A DNA stretch of 59,574 nucleotides, from NCBI GenBank assembly GCA_947493945.1, contig CANLSR010000014.1, forward strand, positions 1-59,574, in the 5' to 3' direction. Shown in pieces: positions 1-7,478 of the stretch. Made by a program: the position numbers and the translations under genes. Numbering within the stretch: position 1 is the first letter of the stretch; every line of letters starts with the position of its first letter. The DNA is from an uncultured bacterium. GTDB lineage: Bacteria > Bacteroidota > Rhodothermia > Rhodothermales > Rubricoccaceae. A model generated the notes under the pieces. It worked only from the letters and a program-made list of their open reading frames with translations, was not told where the DNA came from and searched no databases.

Positions 1-84
1 GGGTTCGGGGTTCGGGGTTCGGGGTTCGGGGTTCGGGGTTCGGGGTTCGGGGTTCGGGGTTCGGGGTTCGGGGTTCGGGGTTCG
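1..84. repeat. Heptamer tandem repeat (GGGTTCG)x12
   Basis: Twelve perfect head-to-tail copies of the 7-mer GGGTTCG fill the left edge, so the array may continue outside the window. A permutation of the same heptamer (GGTTCGG) occurs twice at the right end of the element inside the FtsX permease gene, which suggests one dispersed heptamer family. No gene overlaps it. Confidence 0.95.
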
Positions 85-128
85 ACACGCCGGACCGCCA
101 ATGTTCCATCCAACGCGACGTCGTCAGG

Positions 129-147
129 GACGCCACGCCGTGGCGTC
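129..147. repeat. Perfect palindromic repeat GACGCCACGCCGTGGCGTC
   Basis: A 19-bp palindrome with 9-bp arms. An identical copy lies at 39775-39793, and looser relatives lie at 19146-19166 and 36697-36727. Placement is intergenic, upstream of the AhpD-like gene. It could act as a transcript-end hairpin or be a dispersed REP-type element. Confidence 0.8.
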
Positions 148-243
148 TCGCGGTGCCGCGCCTGACCGCCAGCGCCCCGGCCGGCTGGCGGCGCCCGTCA
201 ACAACGCGCATCTTGCGGTCGCCGTTCGCCACCCCCGTCCGCC

Positions 244-753
244 ATGTCCGCCCTCACCGACGCCGTCATCGCCCGCCAGGAGGCCCAGCTCGGCGCCCCT
301 CTGGACTACCTCCGCTCCCTGGCCGACGCCTCGACGGTCGCGTTCCTCAAGTTCGGCGCCTTCGCGCCGCTGGCCGGCCACCGCGCCCAGGCCCCGGCTG
401 CGGTGTGGCACCTGGCCCGGCTGGCGGCGACCCGGGCGCAGGACTGCGGGACGTGCGTCCAGATCGTCGTCAACCAGGCCAAGGCCGACGGCGTCGCCGC
501 CTCCGTTCTTCAGGCCGCGCTCGACGGCGACGAGCCGCGTCTGGGCGACGACGAGCGGCTGGCGCTCCGGTTCGGCCAGGCTGTCGCCAGTGGAGACGGC
601 GCCCACCAGGCAGGGGGCGATGTGCAGACCCGGTTTGGCGAGACGGTCCGCGTCGAGCTCGCGCTCGCGGTCGCGACGGCCCAGGTGTTCCCGATCCTGA
701 AGCGGGGGCTCGGTCAGGACCTGACGTGCGCCCGGGTCACGGTGGAGGTGTAG
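244..753 (+). CDS. Carboxymuconolactone decarboxylase/AhpD-like protein
   Basis: A 169-residue, mostly helical protein of the CMD/AhpD superfamily. The signature is RAQDCGTCVQIVVNQAKADG, with the redox pair C68-G-T-C71. Classical AhpD has CxxC followed by a His a few residues later; here the equivalent place is occupied by other residues, so the exact peroxidase chemistry is uncertain. Family members are cytoplasmic alkylhydroperoxidases or decarboxylases. The ATG is followed at once by the conserved N-terminus and there is no clear Shine-Dalgarno. It stands alone, with nurA starting 134 bases downstream behind its own promoter-like box. Confidence 0.75.
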   Translation: MSALTDAVIARQEAQLGAPLDYLRSLADASTVAFLKFGAFAPLAGHRAQAPAAVWHLARLAATRAQDCGTCVQIVVNQAKADGVAASVLQAALDGDEPRLGDDERLALRFGQAVASGDGAHQAGGDVQTRFGETVRVELALAVATAQVFPILKRGLGQDLTCARVTVEV

Positions 754-875
754 CGCCCCGGCCGACTGGCGGCGCCCATCGCCAACGCGCGTCTGCCGTT
801 CGCCGCTCGCCACGCCCACGACGGCCGCCAGCGGGCGCGGCGGCGGTATGACGGGAGAGGTGTCGCCGGCTGGGC

Positions 876-883
876 TAGCTTGT
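876..883 (+). promoter_or_regulatory. Promoter-like -7 box TAGCTTGT before nurA
   Basis: TAGCTTGT fits the Bacteroidota-type -7 consensus TAnnTTTG with one mismatch. The TAGCTTG core ends 5 bases before the ATG, exactly the spacing seen before hisB, so a leaderless mRNA is likely. I see no convincing -33 TTTG. Confidence 0.5.
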
Positions 884-887
884 CGCC

Positions 888-2045
888 ATGCTCGACTTTG
901 CCCGACTGGCCGGCCAGCTCTCCGACTTCGCCACCTACCGCGTGGGCGAGGACGGGGCGCACGCCGCCCGCCTAACGCGTGCGGTCGACGCCCTCGACGA
1001 GTGTGGGCCGGGCTGGGAGTCGCTCCGCGACCGCGCCCAGGCGCTCAAAGGCGGCGTACTCCGCGCCATCCCCACGACCGCACCGCACCAGCACCACGGC
1101 TGCGGCGACCGGCCCGCGACCGTCACCGTCGTCGCGACGGACGGGTCCCAGATCTTCCCCGACCGCCACGTCGAGCCGGCGTGCTACCTCCTCAACGTCG
1201 GCCGGGTGGCCATCCACTACGGCACCCTGGACCCGCCGCTGATCCAGGCCGAGCCGTCGCTCCGCTACCGCCAGCAGGACCTAGCGGACTTGGCCGACGA
1301 CGACGCCCAGGCCTCGCCGCTCGACCTGACCGCCGAAGTGGTGTCGGCGCTCCGCGACGAGCTCGAGCTCCACTGGCTGTTCGAGACCGCCGCCGCCGAG
1401 CGCCGCAGCGGCCGTCCCGTTCTCGCCATCGCCGACGGCACGCTGATCCGCTGGATGCTGCGCGGCATGAAGAACCGGCGGCTGGAGACCGAGCTGCTGG
1501 CACGCTACGTCGCCGAGCTGGACCGCTTCCGGGAGGCCGGGGTCCCGGTGTGCAGCTACGTGTCGCGGCCGGCCAACGCCGAGGTGGTCAACCTCTTGCG
1601 CCTCCACCTTGGCGAGGACGATTGGTCGACCGCGCCAGACTCGCTGCGCGGGCTCCACGACCGTCATCTTTTTGAACATCGACTGGCCCAGGGGGAGCGC
1701 TCGGCCGTGTTCTTGTCGCGCAGCGAGGTGCTGTCGCAGTACGGCCCGCACCGGATCGTGGCGTTCTACGTCCACGGCTGCGCCGAGGTCGGGCGCGTGG
1801 AGATGCCCGAGTGGGTGGCGAACCAGACTGGGTGGCTCGACCTCATCCACGCCGTCGTGCTCGACCAGTGCGACAAGGGCCGGGGCTACCCGGTGATCCT
1901 GCAGGAGGCCCACCAGCGCGCCGTCGTGCGGATGCAGGAAAAGGACGTGTTCCACCGGATCCTGGCCCGCCAGGTCCGCCAGTCGGGTGGGGCGGTGCCG
2001 TCGTACTCGGGCAAGGCCGCGTCCAAGCTGGCGCCGCGTGTGTAG
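888..2045 (+). CDS. nurA: NurA domain nuclease
   Basis: A 385-residue NurA-type 5'-3' nuclease, the partner of the HerA hexameric translocase in DNA end processing. Visible NurA hallmarks in order: ATDGSQ with the metal-binding Asp at about 85, the second strand motif IADGTL at 182-186, VVLDQC near 323-328, and the C-terminal YPVILQEAH at about 334-342. Length fits the family. The next gene is a small probable HAS-barrel protein, and a HerA ATPase is encoded at 13575-15233 on the other strand, so the system is split. In archaea and some bacteria HerA-NurA act in recombination; related HerA-nuclease pairs also serve in phage defence. A TAGCTTG box lies directly upstream. Confidence 0.8.
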   Translation: MLDFARLAGQLSDFATYRVGEDGAHAARLTRAVDALDECGPGWESLRDRAQALKGGVLRAIPTTAPHQHHGCGDRPATVTVVATDGSQIFPDRHVEPACYLLNVGRVAIHYGTLDPPLIQAEPSLRYRQQDLADLADDDAQASPLDLTAEVVSALRDELELHWLFETAAAERRSGRPVLAIADGTLIRWMLRGMKNRRLETELLARYVAELDRFREAGVPVCSYVSRPANAEVVNLLRLHLGEDDWSTAPDSLRGLHDRHLFEHRLAQGERSAVFLSRSEVLSQYGPHRIVAFYVHGCAEVGRVEMPEWVANQTGWLDLIHAVVLDQCDKGRGYPVILQEAHQRAVVRMQEKDVFHRILARQVRQSGGAVPSYSGKAASKLAPRV

Positions 2046-2048
2046 CGA

Positions 2049-2140
2049 GGGATCAGGGATTAGGAATCAGGAGTCAGCAGACGGGTGCCGCGGCGCTGCC
2101 TCTACTCTTTCCCGTTTCCTGATTCCTCTTGCCCGATCCC
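2049..2140. repeat. Heptamer-ended inverted repeat element, 92 bp
   Basis: The left end is four heptamers (GGGATCA, GGGATTA, GGAATCA, GGAGTCA). The right end, read on the opposite strand, is GGGATCG, GGCAAGA, GGAATCA, GGAAACG. The two 28-bp ends are thus inverted relatives around a core of about 36 bp. The element fills the gap between nurA and the following gene and contains that gene's TTG start codon. Confidence 0.8.
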
Positions 2141-2749
2141 TCTCCGCCCGTCGCCGAAGTCATCGCCTCGAACACGCGCGAGGTCGTAGCCGAGGTCTAC
2201 CCCGGCGCCACCGTCCCGGCCTTCGGGTCGTGGGTCGAGGTCGAGACCGAGGACGGAACGGTCCTCTACGGGCTGACCAGCCACGCCGAGATCGGGTCGG
2301 TCGAGCCGGGCCGCCAGGCGGCGGCGCTGGGGGCGGACTACGACCGCGACCGGATCCGCCGCGAGATGCCCCAGATCCTGGAGCTGGTCCGCACGACGGT
2401 CCGCGCCCAGATCCTGGCCTACTGGGACGGGCGCTCGCGGCGCGACGGCCGGCCGGTCGTGCGCCAGACCGTGCCGCCCCGACCGGCGGCGCTCCACGAC
2501 CGCGTCCAGGTCTGCGGGCCGGAGGCCGTCGCCGCGCTGGCGGCGCCGTTCGACGTGCTCCGGACGCTGGCGCGCAACCCCGACCCGGCGGTTCCGGCGG
2601 ACGACCTGCTCGCGGCGGCGTTGCGCAACCTGTCGGACGCGCACGGTGACGAGGGCGACGCGATCCTGGTCGAGGCCGGCCGGGCGCTCGCGCGGTTGTT
2701 GGACGAGGACCACGAGCGGCTGCAGTCGATCCTGCGGCGCGTGCGGTGA
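2129..2749 (+). CDS. Small protein with probable HAS-barrel domain, downstream of nurA
   Basis: A 206-residue soluble protein. The first 70 residues (VAEVIASNTREVVAEVYPG, then FGSWVEVE and LYGLTSHAEIGS) look like the HAS barrel found at the N-terminus of HerA and ATP synthase subunits; the remainder is helical and charged. Stand-alone HAS-barrel proteins beside nurA are known in bacteria lacking a nurA-herA operon, which fits here because herA lies 11 kb away. The only start I can find is TTG, and it lies inside the right arm of a heptamer repeat, so the first 8-10 residues may be repeat-derived. The domain call is moderate; I see no catalytic motif. Confidence 0.55.
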   Translation: MPDPSPPVAEVIASNTREVVAEVYPGATVPAFGSWVEVETEDGTVLYGLTSHAEIGSVEPGRQAAALGADYDRDRIRREMPQILELVRTTVRAQILAYWDGRSRRDGRPVVRQTVPPRPAALHDRVQVCGPEAVAALAAPFDVLRTLARNPDPAVPADDLLAAALRNLSDAHGDEGDAILVEAGRALARLLDEDHERLQSILRRVR

Positions 2750-2943
2750 CCGCCGCCGTGGCCCGTTGTCGCACAAGGCGCCACGCGCCGCTGGCGCCCG
2801 CCGTCCGCAGGCCGAGACGCGCCGCCCTGCTCTCCTGGAGCGTTTTGCACCGTGAGCCGGTGGATCAGTAGAGGGGTCGTCTCGAGCGATGCGGCCCGGC
2901 CTGCTCGGATCCCCCGACGCACCGACTCACGGGCCCACGGACT

Positions 2944-3456
2944 CTAGAAGATCACGCCGGCGCGCGCCGCCAGCACCGGCACGACGGTGTCCTGGCCGAT
3001 GATGAGCGACGGGTCGGCCTCGACGAACACCGAGGCCTCGGAGAGCGGGAACGCCAGCCCGACGCCCCCGTGGATCGACGGCCCGCCGCCCCCGCCGCTA
3101 AGCGGCAGGAACCCGCCGAACCCACCCAGGAGGTAGCGCGCCGTGCCCTGGCTCGGCAGCGTCACGATCAGCGACGTCTGGGGGTTGAGGACGTAGCTCG
3201 TGTCGTCCGAGCCGCCGAACACGTGGGCCCCGACGCCCAGGCTGGCGGCCACCGAGACGTCGGCGTTGATCGGCAGCGCCACGCGCCCGCGGACGCCCAG
3301 CGACGGCCAGTTCGGGACCACGTCCTGGCTCCAGAGCGCCGTGACCGTGTCGAACCCGACGCCGATGCGCGGCGGCGACGTGCCCCGCGACTGGGCCGAC
3401 ACGGCGGGGGCGAGGCAGAGGAGGGCGAGAAGGGCGCGGCCTGCGATGGAAGGCAT
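2944..3456 (-). CDS. Secreted outer-membrane beta-barrel-like protein
   Basis: A 170-residue protein beginning with a clear Sec signal (MPSIAGRALLALLCLAPAVS, cleavage after AVSAQ). The mature part is rich in alternating hydrophobic/polar strands with glycines (GVGFDTVTALWSQ, GVRGRVALPINADVSVAASL, FVEADPSLIIGQD) and ends in Ile-Phe, as outer-membrane barrels usually do. The ATG at 3456 is chosen because the signal peptide starts there, although the frame stays open further upstream. No specific family is recognised. It is divergent from the acyl-CoA dehydrogenase gene, with 85 bases between them. Confidence 0.65.
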   Translation of the reverse strand: MPSIAGRALLALLCLAPAVSAQSRGTSPPRIGVGFDTVTALWSQDVVPNWPSLGVRGRVALPINADVSVAASLGVGAHVFGGSDDTSYVLNPQTSLIVTLPSQGTARYLLGGFGGFLPLSGGGGGPSIHGGVGLAFPLSEASVFVEADPSLIIGQDTVVPVLAARAGVIF

Positions 3457-3541
3457 AGGGAGGGGAGATGAGGCGCGTGGTCGGTTGGAACGAGGCGCCG
3501 GAAACGGGCGTCGACCACACTCCCCAACATAGCCCGTCCCG

Positions 3542-4852
3542 ATGCCCACTCCCACCCAGACCCTCCACGCCGGAGACGGCGCGCCGACGTTCGACGTCCA
3601 GGACGCCGGCCAGTCGGGCGACCCCGGGGCGTTCCAGCCCTTGGGCCACACGCCCGACGGCGTCACCAACGGCGACTACGACCCGTCGGCGTTCCAGGGC
3701 CTCGACTTCTACCGCGTCGACGACCTGCTGACGGACGACGAGAAGGGGCACCGCGACCGGGTCCGCGACTACGTGACCGCCCGGGTGCTGCCGACGATCG
3801 AGCAGCACGCCCAGGCGCTGACGTTCCCCGTCGACGTGGCCCGCGGGCTGGCGGAGCTGGGCGTGATCGGGCCGACGGTGCCCGAGGAGTACGGCGGCCT
3901 CGGCGCCTCGTCGGTGACGTACGGGCTGATGATGCAGGAGGTCGAGCGCGCCGACAGCGGCCTGCGCTCGTTCTGCTCCGTGATGGGTTCGCTGGTGATG
4001 TACCCGATCTACACCTACGGGTCGGAGGAGCAGAAGCGGGCGTGGCTCCCCCGGCTGGCGGCCGCCGAGGCCATCGGGTGCTTTGCCCTGACCGAGCCCA
4101 ACGTGGGCTCCGACCCGGGCGCGATGACCACGCGCGCCGTCCGCGACGGCGACGAGTTCGTGATCACGGGCCACAAGCGCTGGAGCACGAACGCCAGCAT
4201 CGCCGACGTGGCCGTGGTCTGGGCCAAGGACGACGACGACGTGCGCGGCTTCCTGGTCGAGACCGACCGGCCGGGCGTCTCGACGCCGCGGATCATGGAC
4301 AAGTGGTCGCTGCGGGCCGCCGTGACCTCGGAGGTGGTGCTGGACGAAGTGCGCGTGCCGGCCTCGGCCATGCTGCCCGGCGTCAAGGGCCTCAAGGGGC
4401 CGCTCTCGTGCCTGACCCAGGCCCGCTACGGCATCGCCTGGGGCGTGCTCGGCGCCGCGATGGCCTGTTACGACGCCGCGGTCCAGCACGCCACCACGCG
4501 CCGCCAGTTCGGCAAGCCCATCGGCCAGTTCCAGCTCGTCCAGAACCACATCGCCGACATGCTGGCGGATGTCACCAAGGCCCAGCTCGTGGCCTGGCGC
4601 CTGGGCCGGATGAAGGACGAGGGGACCATGCGCCCCGCCCACGTGTCGCTCGCCAAACGCGACAACGTTCGGACGGCGCTGGCCGTGGCGCGCCAGAGCC
4701 GCCAGCTCTTGGGCGGCAACGGGATCCTGGGCACGTACCCGGTCATGCGCCACATGGCCAACCTGGAGTCGGTCGTGACCTACGAGGGCACCGACGAGGT
4801 CCACACGCTGGTGCTGGGCCAGGAGGCGACGGGCCTCAACGCGTTCTCCTGA
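3542..4852 (+). CDS. Acyl-CoA dehydrogenase, glutaryl-CoA dehydrogenase-like
   Basis: A 436-residue flavoprotein of the acyl-CoA dehydrogenase superfamily. Recognisable parts are the N-terminal helical domain with PEEYGGLG, the FAD-contacting middle segment CFALTEPNVGSDPG, and the C-terminal YEGTDEVHTLVLG, whose Glu is the expected catalytic base. The ending GQEATGLNAF closely follows the glutaryl-CoA dehydrogenase pattern, so oxidative decarboxylation of glutaryl-CoA to crotonyl-CoA (lysine/tryptophan breakdown) is the best guess. The first 40 residues before the domain are unusually long and acidic. It is monocistronic as far as can be seen. Confidence 0.85.
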   Translation: MPTPTQTLHAGDGAPTFDVQDAGQSGDPGAFQPLGHTPDGVTNGDYDPSAFQGLDFYRVDDLLTDDEKGHRDRVRDYVTARVLPTIEQHAQALTFPVDVARGLAELGVIGPTVPEEYGGLGASSVTYGLMMQEVERADSGLRSFCSVMGSLVMYPIYTYGSEEQKRAWLPRLAAAEAIGCFALTEPNVGSDPGAMTTRAVRDGDEFVITGHKRWSTNASIADVAVVWAKDDDDVRGFLVETDRPGVSTPRIMDKWSLRAAVTSEVVLDEVRVPASAMLPGVKGLKGPLSCLTQARYGIAWGVLGAAMACYDAAVQHATTRRQFGKPIGQFQLVQNHIADMLADVTKAQLVAWRLGRMKDEGTMRPAHVSLAKRDNVRTALAVARQSRQLLGGNGILGTYPVMRHMANLESVVTYEGTDEVHTLVLGQEATGLNAFS

Positions 4853-4902
4853 TCCTCCGCCAACCCTCACCGCCAGCGAAGCGCGCGTTCATCGGGCCGG
4901 CC

Positions 4903-4910
4903 TAGCTTTG
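4903..4910 (+). promoter_or_regulatory. Promoter-like -7 box TAGCTTTG
   Basis: An exact match to the Bacteroidota -7 consensus TAnnTTTG, ending 20 bases before the ATG of the secreted PPC-domain protein. It is one of six such boxes upstream of genes in this window. Confidence 0.5.
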
Positions 4911-4930
4911 GCGCTCGTCCACCCGACTCG

Positions 4931-5662
4931 ATGATGACCCGTTTGCTACTCTCGCTCGCCGCCCTCGCTGCCCCGCTGGCGGGGCCTGCGGCCCAGACCC
5001 ATTCCGGCCACCTCGGCCCGGACGACAGCGTGCTCGGCTCGGGCGAGTTCGTAGACGAGTACAGCGTCGACGTGCGGGAGGGCCAGACGGTGCGCGCGGA
5101 GGTCGCGTCGCAGGCGTTCGACACCTACGTGATCGTCAAGACGGAGACGGGCGAGCAGGCAGAGGACGACGACTGCACCGACGGCGAGACCACGCGCTCG
5201 TGCGCCGAGCTGGCGGCCGACGTGGACGGGCGGGTCCGCGTGCTCGTGACCTCGTTCCAGCCCGGTGAGACGGGCGACTACGAGGTGTCGGTCTGGGTCG
5301 ACGGCCAGGAGTCGGCCGCCCGGGCCCTGGGCACCGCGCTCCGCGCCGGCGACGAGGCGATGGCGTCGGGCGAGCTGTTCGACCGCTTCGTGGTCCAGCT
5401 GGAGGCGGGGGAGACGCGGCGCGTCGTGGTGTCCTCCGAGGCCTTCGACCCGTACCTGATCGCGACCGGGACCGGCGAGGCGCGGCTGGAGAACGACGAC
5501 TGCGCCGACGAGGACACGGAGCGCGCGTGCCTGGAGCTGTCGGCCGACGCCAGCGGCGTCTGGAACGTGATCGTGACCAGCTTCCGGCCGGGCGAGAGCG
5601 GCGCCTACGACCTGGACCTGGGCGTCGGCACCCGCGCGCGAGCGAACTCGGGGGGCCGCTAG
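4931..5662 (+). CDS. Secreted protein with two tandem PPC-type domains
   Basis: A 243-residue exported protein. Residues 1-21 form a signal peptide (MMTRLLLSLAALAAPLAGPA, then AQ). Two homologous beta-sandwich units follow, each reading G-x-F-x-D-x-Y-x-V ... G-x-x-V/R-R-V ... A-F-D-x-Y-x-I ... DDC ... C-x-E-L. This is the pattern of bacterial pre-peptidase C-terminal (PPC) domains, which usually sit at the end of secreted peptidases. No peptidase domain is present here. Each repeat has its own Cys pair (DDDC...SC and NDDC...AC), so each probably holds a disulphide in the periplasm or outside the cell. A TAGCTTTG promoter box lies 20 bases upstream. Confidence 0.7.
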   Translation: MMTRLLLSLAALAAPLAGPAAQTHSGHLGPDDSVLGSGEFVDEYSVDVREGQTVRAEVASQAFDTYVIVKTETGEQAEDDDCTDGETTRSCAELAADVDGRVRVLVTSFQPGETGDYEVSVWVDGQESAARALGTALRAGDEAMASGELFDRFVVQLEAGETRRVVVSSEAFDPYLIATGTGEARLENDDCADEDTERACLELSADASGVWNVIVTSFRPGESGAYDLDLGVGTRARANSGGR

Positions 5663-5770
5663 GCCAGGCCTGGCCGCTAGCGGACGGCGCCGGAGGGCGT
5701 CGTTTTCCGCGGGCGCAACTGGGCGGCCTCCGCGCCGTACCGAACCTCCTCCACTCGACCGAACACTCCG

Positions 5771-6091
5771 ATGATGGGTGCCGCAGAGGTCATCGCCACG
5801 ATCGCATTCCTGGTAGGGATGCCCTGGGTCATATTCGCGGGCTTCGCCAAGGTCAAGCGGGCCTCGGCGCCGGAAGGGGCGGCACTGAGGGCCAGCGAGC
5901 TGGAGGCACTCATCCGCGCCGCCGTCGAGGACGCCGTCGAGCCGATGCGCCAGCGGGTCGAGACGCTGGAGGCCATCGTCACCGACGACGAGCCGGGCGG
6001 CGGACGCCTCGACCCCGCCGTGCTGGCGGACGTGCTGGAGCCGGACGAGCCCGCCGCCTCGGCCGCTGGGCGTCGCCGGACGCGCGCGTAA
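5771..6091 (+). CDS. Small single-span membrane protein with coiled coil
   Basis: A 106-residue protein of unknown function. One transmembrane helix lies at about residues 5-25 (EVIATIAFLVGMPWVIFAGF), followed by a basic stretch and a helical segment likely to form a coiled coil (ELEALIRAAVEDAVEPMRQRVETLEAI), then an acidic Pro/Ala tail. The layout is reminiscent of PspB-like proteins, but there is no firm match. Its TAA stop overlaps the ATG of the next gene (TAATG), so the two are probably translationally coupled. Confidence 0.6.
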   Translation: MMGAAEVIATIAFLVGMPWVIFAGFAKVKRASAPEGAALRASELEALIRAAVEDAVEPMRQRVETLEAIVTDDEPGGGRLDPAVLADVLEPDEPAASAAGRRRTRA

Positions 6092-6372
6092 TGGCGTCGG
6101 TGCGGCCCGAGCGGGACGCCGCGTTCTGGCAGGCGCTCGCCGAGCGCCCGTGGCGCCGCGTCCGCTGGCGGCAGGCGCGGTCGCCGGAGGCGCCCCCCGA
6201 GGGCGCCCGGTGCCTCGCCTTCGACACGCCGATCCACCGGGCGGGCACCTACTACGTCCGCCCGGCCTACACCGACGGCGACGGCTGGCTGAGCCAGCAG
6301 GCCTACGACGAGATGGCCCGCCGCGTGCGCCGGCAGCGCGCCTCCCGGCGCTCCGGCGAGAGGCCCCGTTGA
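6091..6372 (+). CDS. Hypothetical protein, 93 aa
   Basis: A 93-residue basic, Arg- and Trp-rich protein (FWQALAERPWRRVRWRQAR, later ARRVRRQRASRRS). There is no signal peptide and no recognised domain. Translation probably depends on the upstream membrane-protein gene, because its ATG overlaps that gene's stop codon by one base. The function is unknown; the clustering suggests the two act together, possibly at the membrane. Confidence 0.5.
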   Translation: MASVRPERDAAFWQALAERPWRRVRWRQARSPEAPPEGARCLAFDTPIHRAGTYYVRPAYTDGDGWLSQQAYDEMARRVRRQRASRRSGERPR

Positions 6373-6409
6373 CGGGGTCGGGGAGGCGCGGCCCGGACCC
6401 CGGCCCAGC

Positions 6410-7435
6410 CTACCGACCCGGCGCGCCGTCCAAGCCGAACGGGAGGGGCACCCGGTCGCCGCGCCGGCGCGGCACCTGGGCCTGGTACATCAGCACCCCG
6501 TCCTCGTCGTAGGCCTGGACGTCGGCCGAGGTGGGCGTCATCGAGACGGCCATGAAGCCGGGCGTGCGGAGGGCGAACAGCGTGTTCGGCGTCTCGATCA
6601 CCTCGCGCGTGAGCGAGCCGGCCCCGGAGACGAAGTAGTCCACGACCGACCCCTCGGGCCGGTGGTGCTGGAGGTTGTGGTCGTGGCCCGCGAAGTACAT
6701 CTGGACGCCGTGGCGCTCCAGCAGCGGCACGAGCAGCTCCACCAGCCGCTCGTTGTCGGTGTAGCGGATCGAGCCGACGTAGATCGGGTGGTGGCCCACC
6801 ACGACCTTCCACGCCGCGTCCGACCCCGACAGCGTCTCCTCCAGCCACGCGAGCTGCCCCTCGACGTCCCAGTCGCCCGAGTCGCTAAAGCGCTGTTGGT
6901 ACTCCGGGGGGGAGGCCAGCGGCGTGGTGTCGAGGAACACGAACAGCGCCTCCGCCGAGTCGCCCACGGCCAGCGTTTCGGCGTAGTACTGGGCGGGCAT
7001 GTGCCACCGGTCGCTCTGGTCGGAGTAGGCGATCTGGGCCGGCACGTCGCCCATCCAGTCGTGGTTGCCCAGCACCGAGTACCAGGTGCTCTGGAGCACG
7101 GGCGCGGTGTAGACGTCCTCGAACGACCGCCGCCACTTGGGGTCGTCGGCGCCGTCTACGCCGGCGAGGTAGAAGTTGTCGCCGGTCGAGATCGTGAATC
7201 GGCTGCGGACGCGCTCGCCGACCCGGCCCATCCCGCGCGCCACGTCGGCCTGGTTGAAGAACCCGTTCCGCCCCCAGTCGCCGACCACCAGAAAGTTGAC
7301 GGCCGCCGAGTCGAACGGCACCGGCTCCATCGCGGCGTCCGCCGCCGGGACGCGCTGGCCGACGGGCACGCCCACCGACGTGCAGCCCGCGAGGGCGGCG
7401 AGCGCGAGGCCGAGCAGGAGGAGGCGTCGGGGCAT
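6410..7435 (-). CDS. Lipoprotein purple acid phosphatase-like metallophosphoesterase
   Basis: A 341-residue calcineurin-like phosphoesterase resembling tartrate-resistant (purple) acid phosphatases. The N-terminus is a lipobox signal, LALAALAGC, with lipidated C18. Metal ligands are visible in order: VVGDWG at 51-55, STGDNFY at 83-89, LGNHD at 122-126, VGHHPIY around 235, and AGHDHNLQ near 273. The product should be anchored in the periplasm or outer membrane and release phosphate from organic esters. The stop lies 43 bases past the end of the GH31 gene on the same strand, so co-transcription with the glycosidases is possible. Confidence 0.85.
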   Translation of the reverse strand: MPRRLLLLGLALAALAGCTSVGVPVGQRVPAADAAMEPVPFDSAAVNFLVVGDWGRNGFFNQADVARGMGRVGERVRSRFTISTGDNFYLAGVDGADDPKWRRSFEDVYTAPVLQSTWYSVLGNHDWMGDVPAQIAYSDQSDRWHMPAQYYAETLAVGDSAEALFVFLDTTPLASPPEYQQRFSDSGDWDVEGQLAWLEETLSGSDAAWKVVVGHHPIYVGSIRYTDNERLVELLVPLLERHGVQMYFAGHDHNLQHHRPEGSVVDYFVSGAGSLTREVIETPNTLFALRTPGFMAVSMTPTSADVQAYDEDGVLMYQAQVPRRRGDRVPLPFGLDGAPGR

Positions 7436-7478
7436 GGCGCAGGATACCCAACGCCAGACGGCGCTCGGCCGTGCCGCC

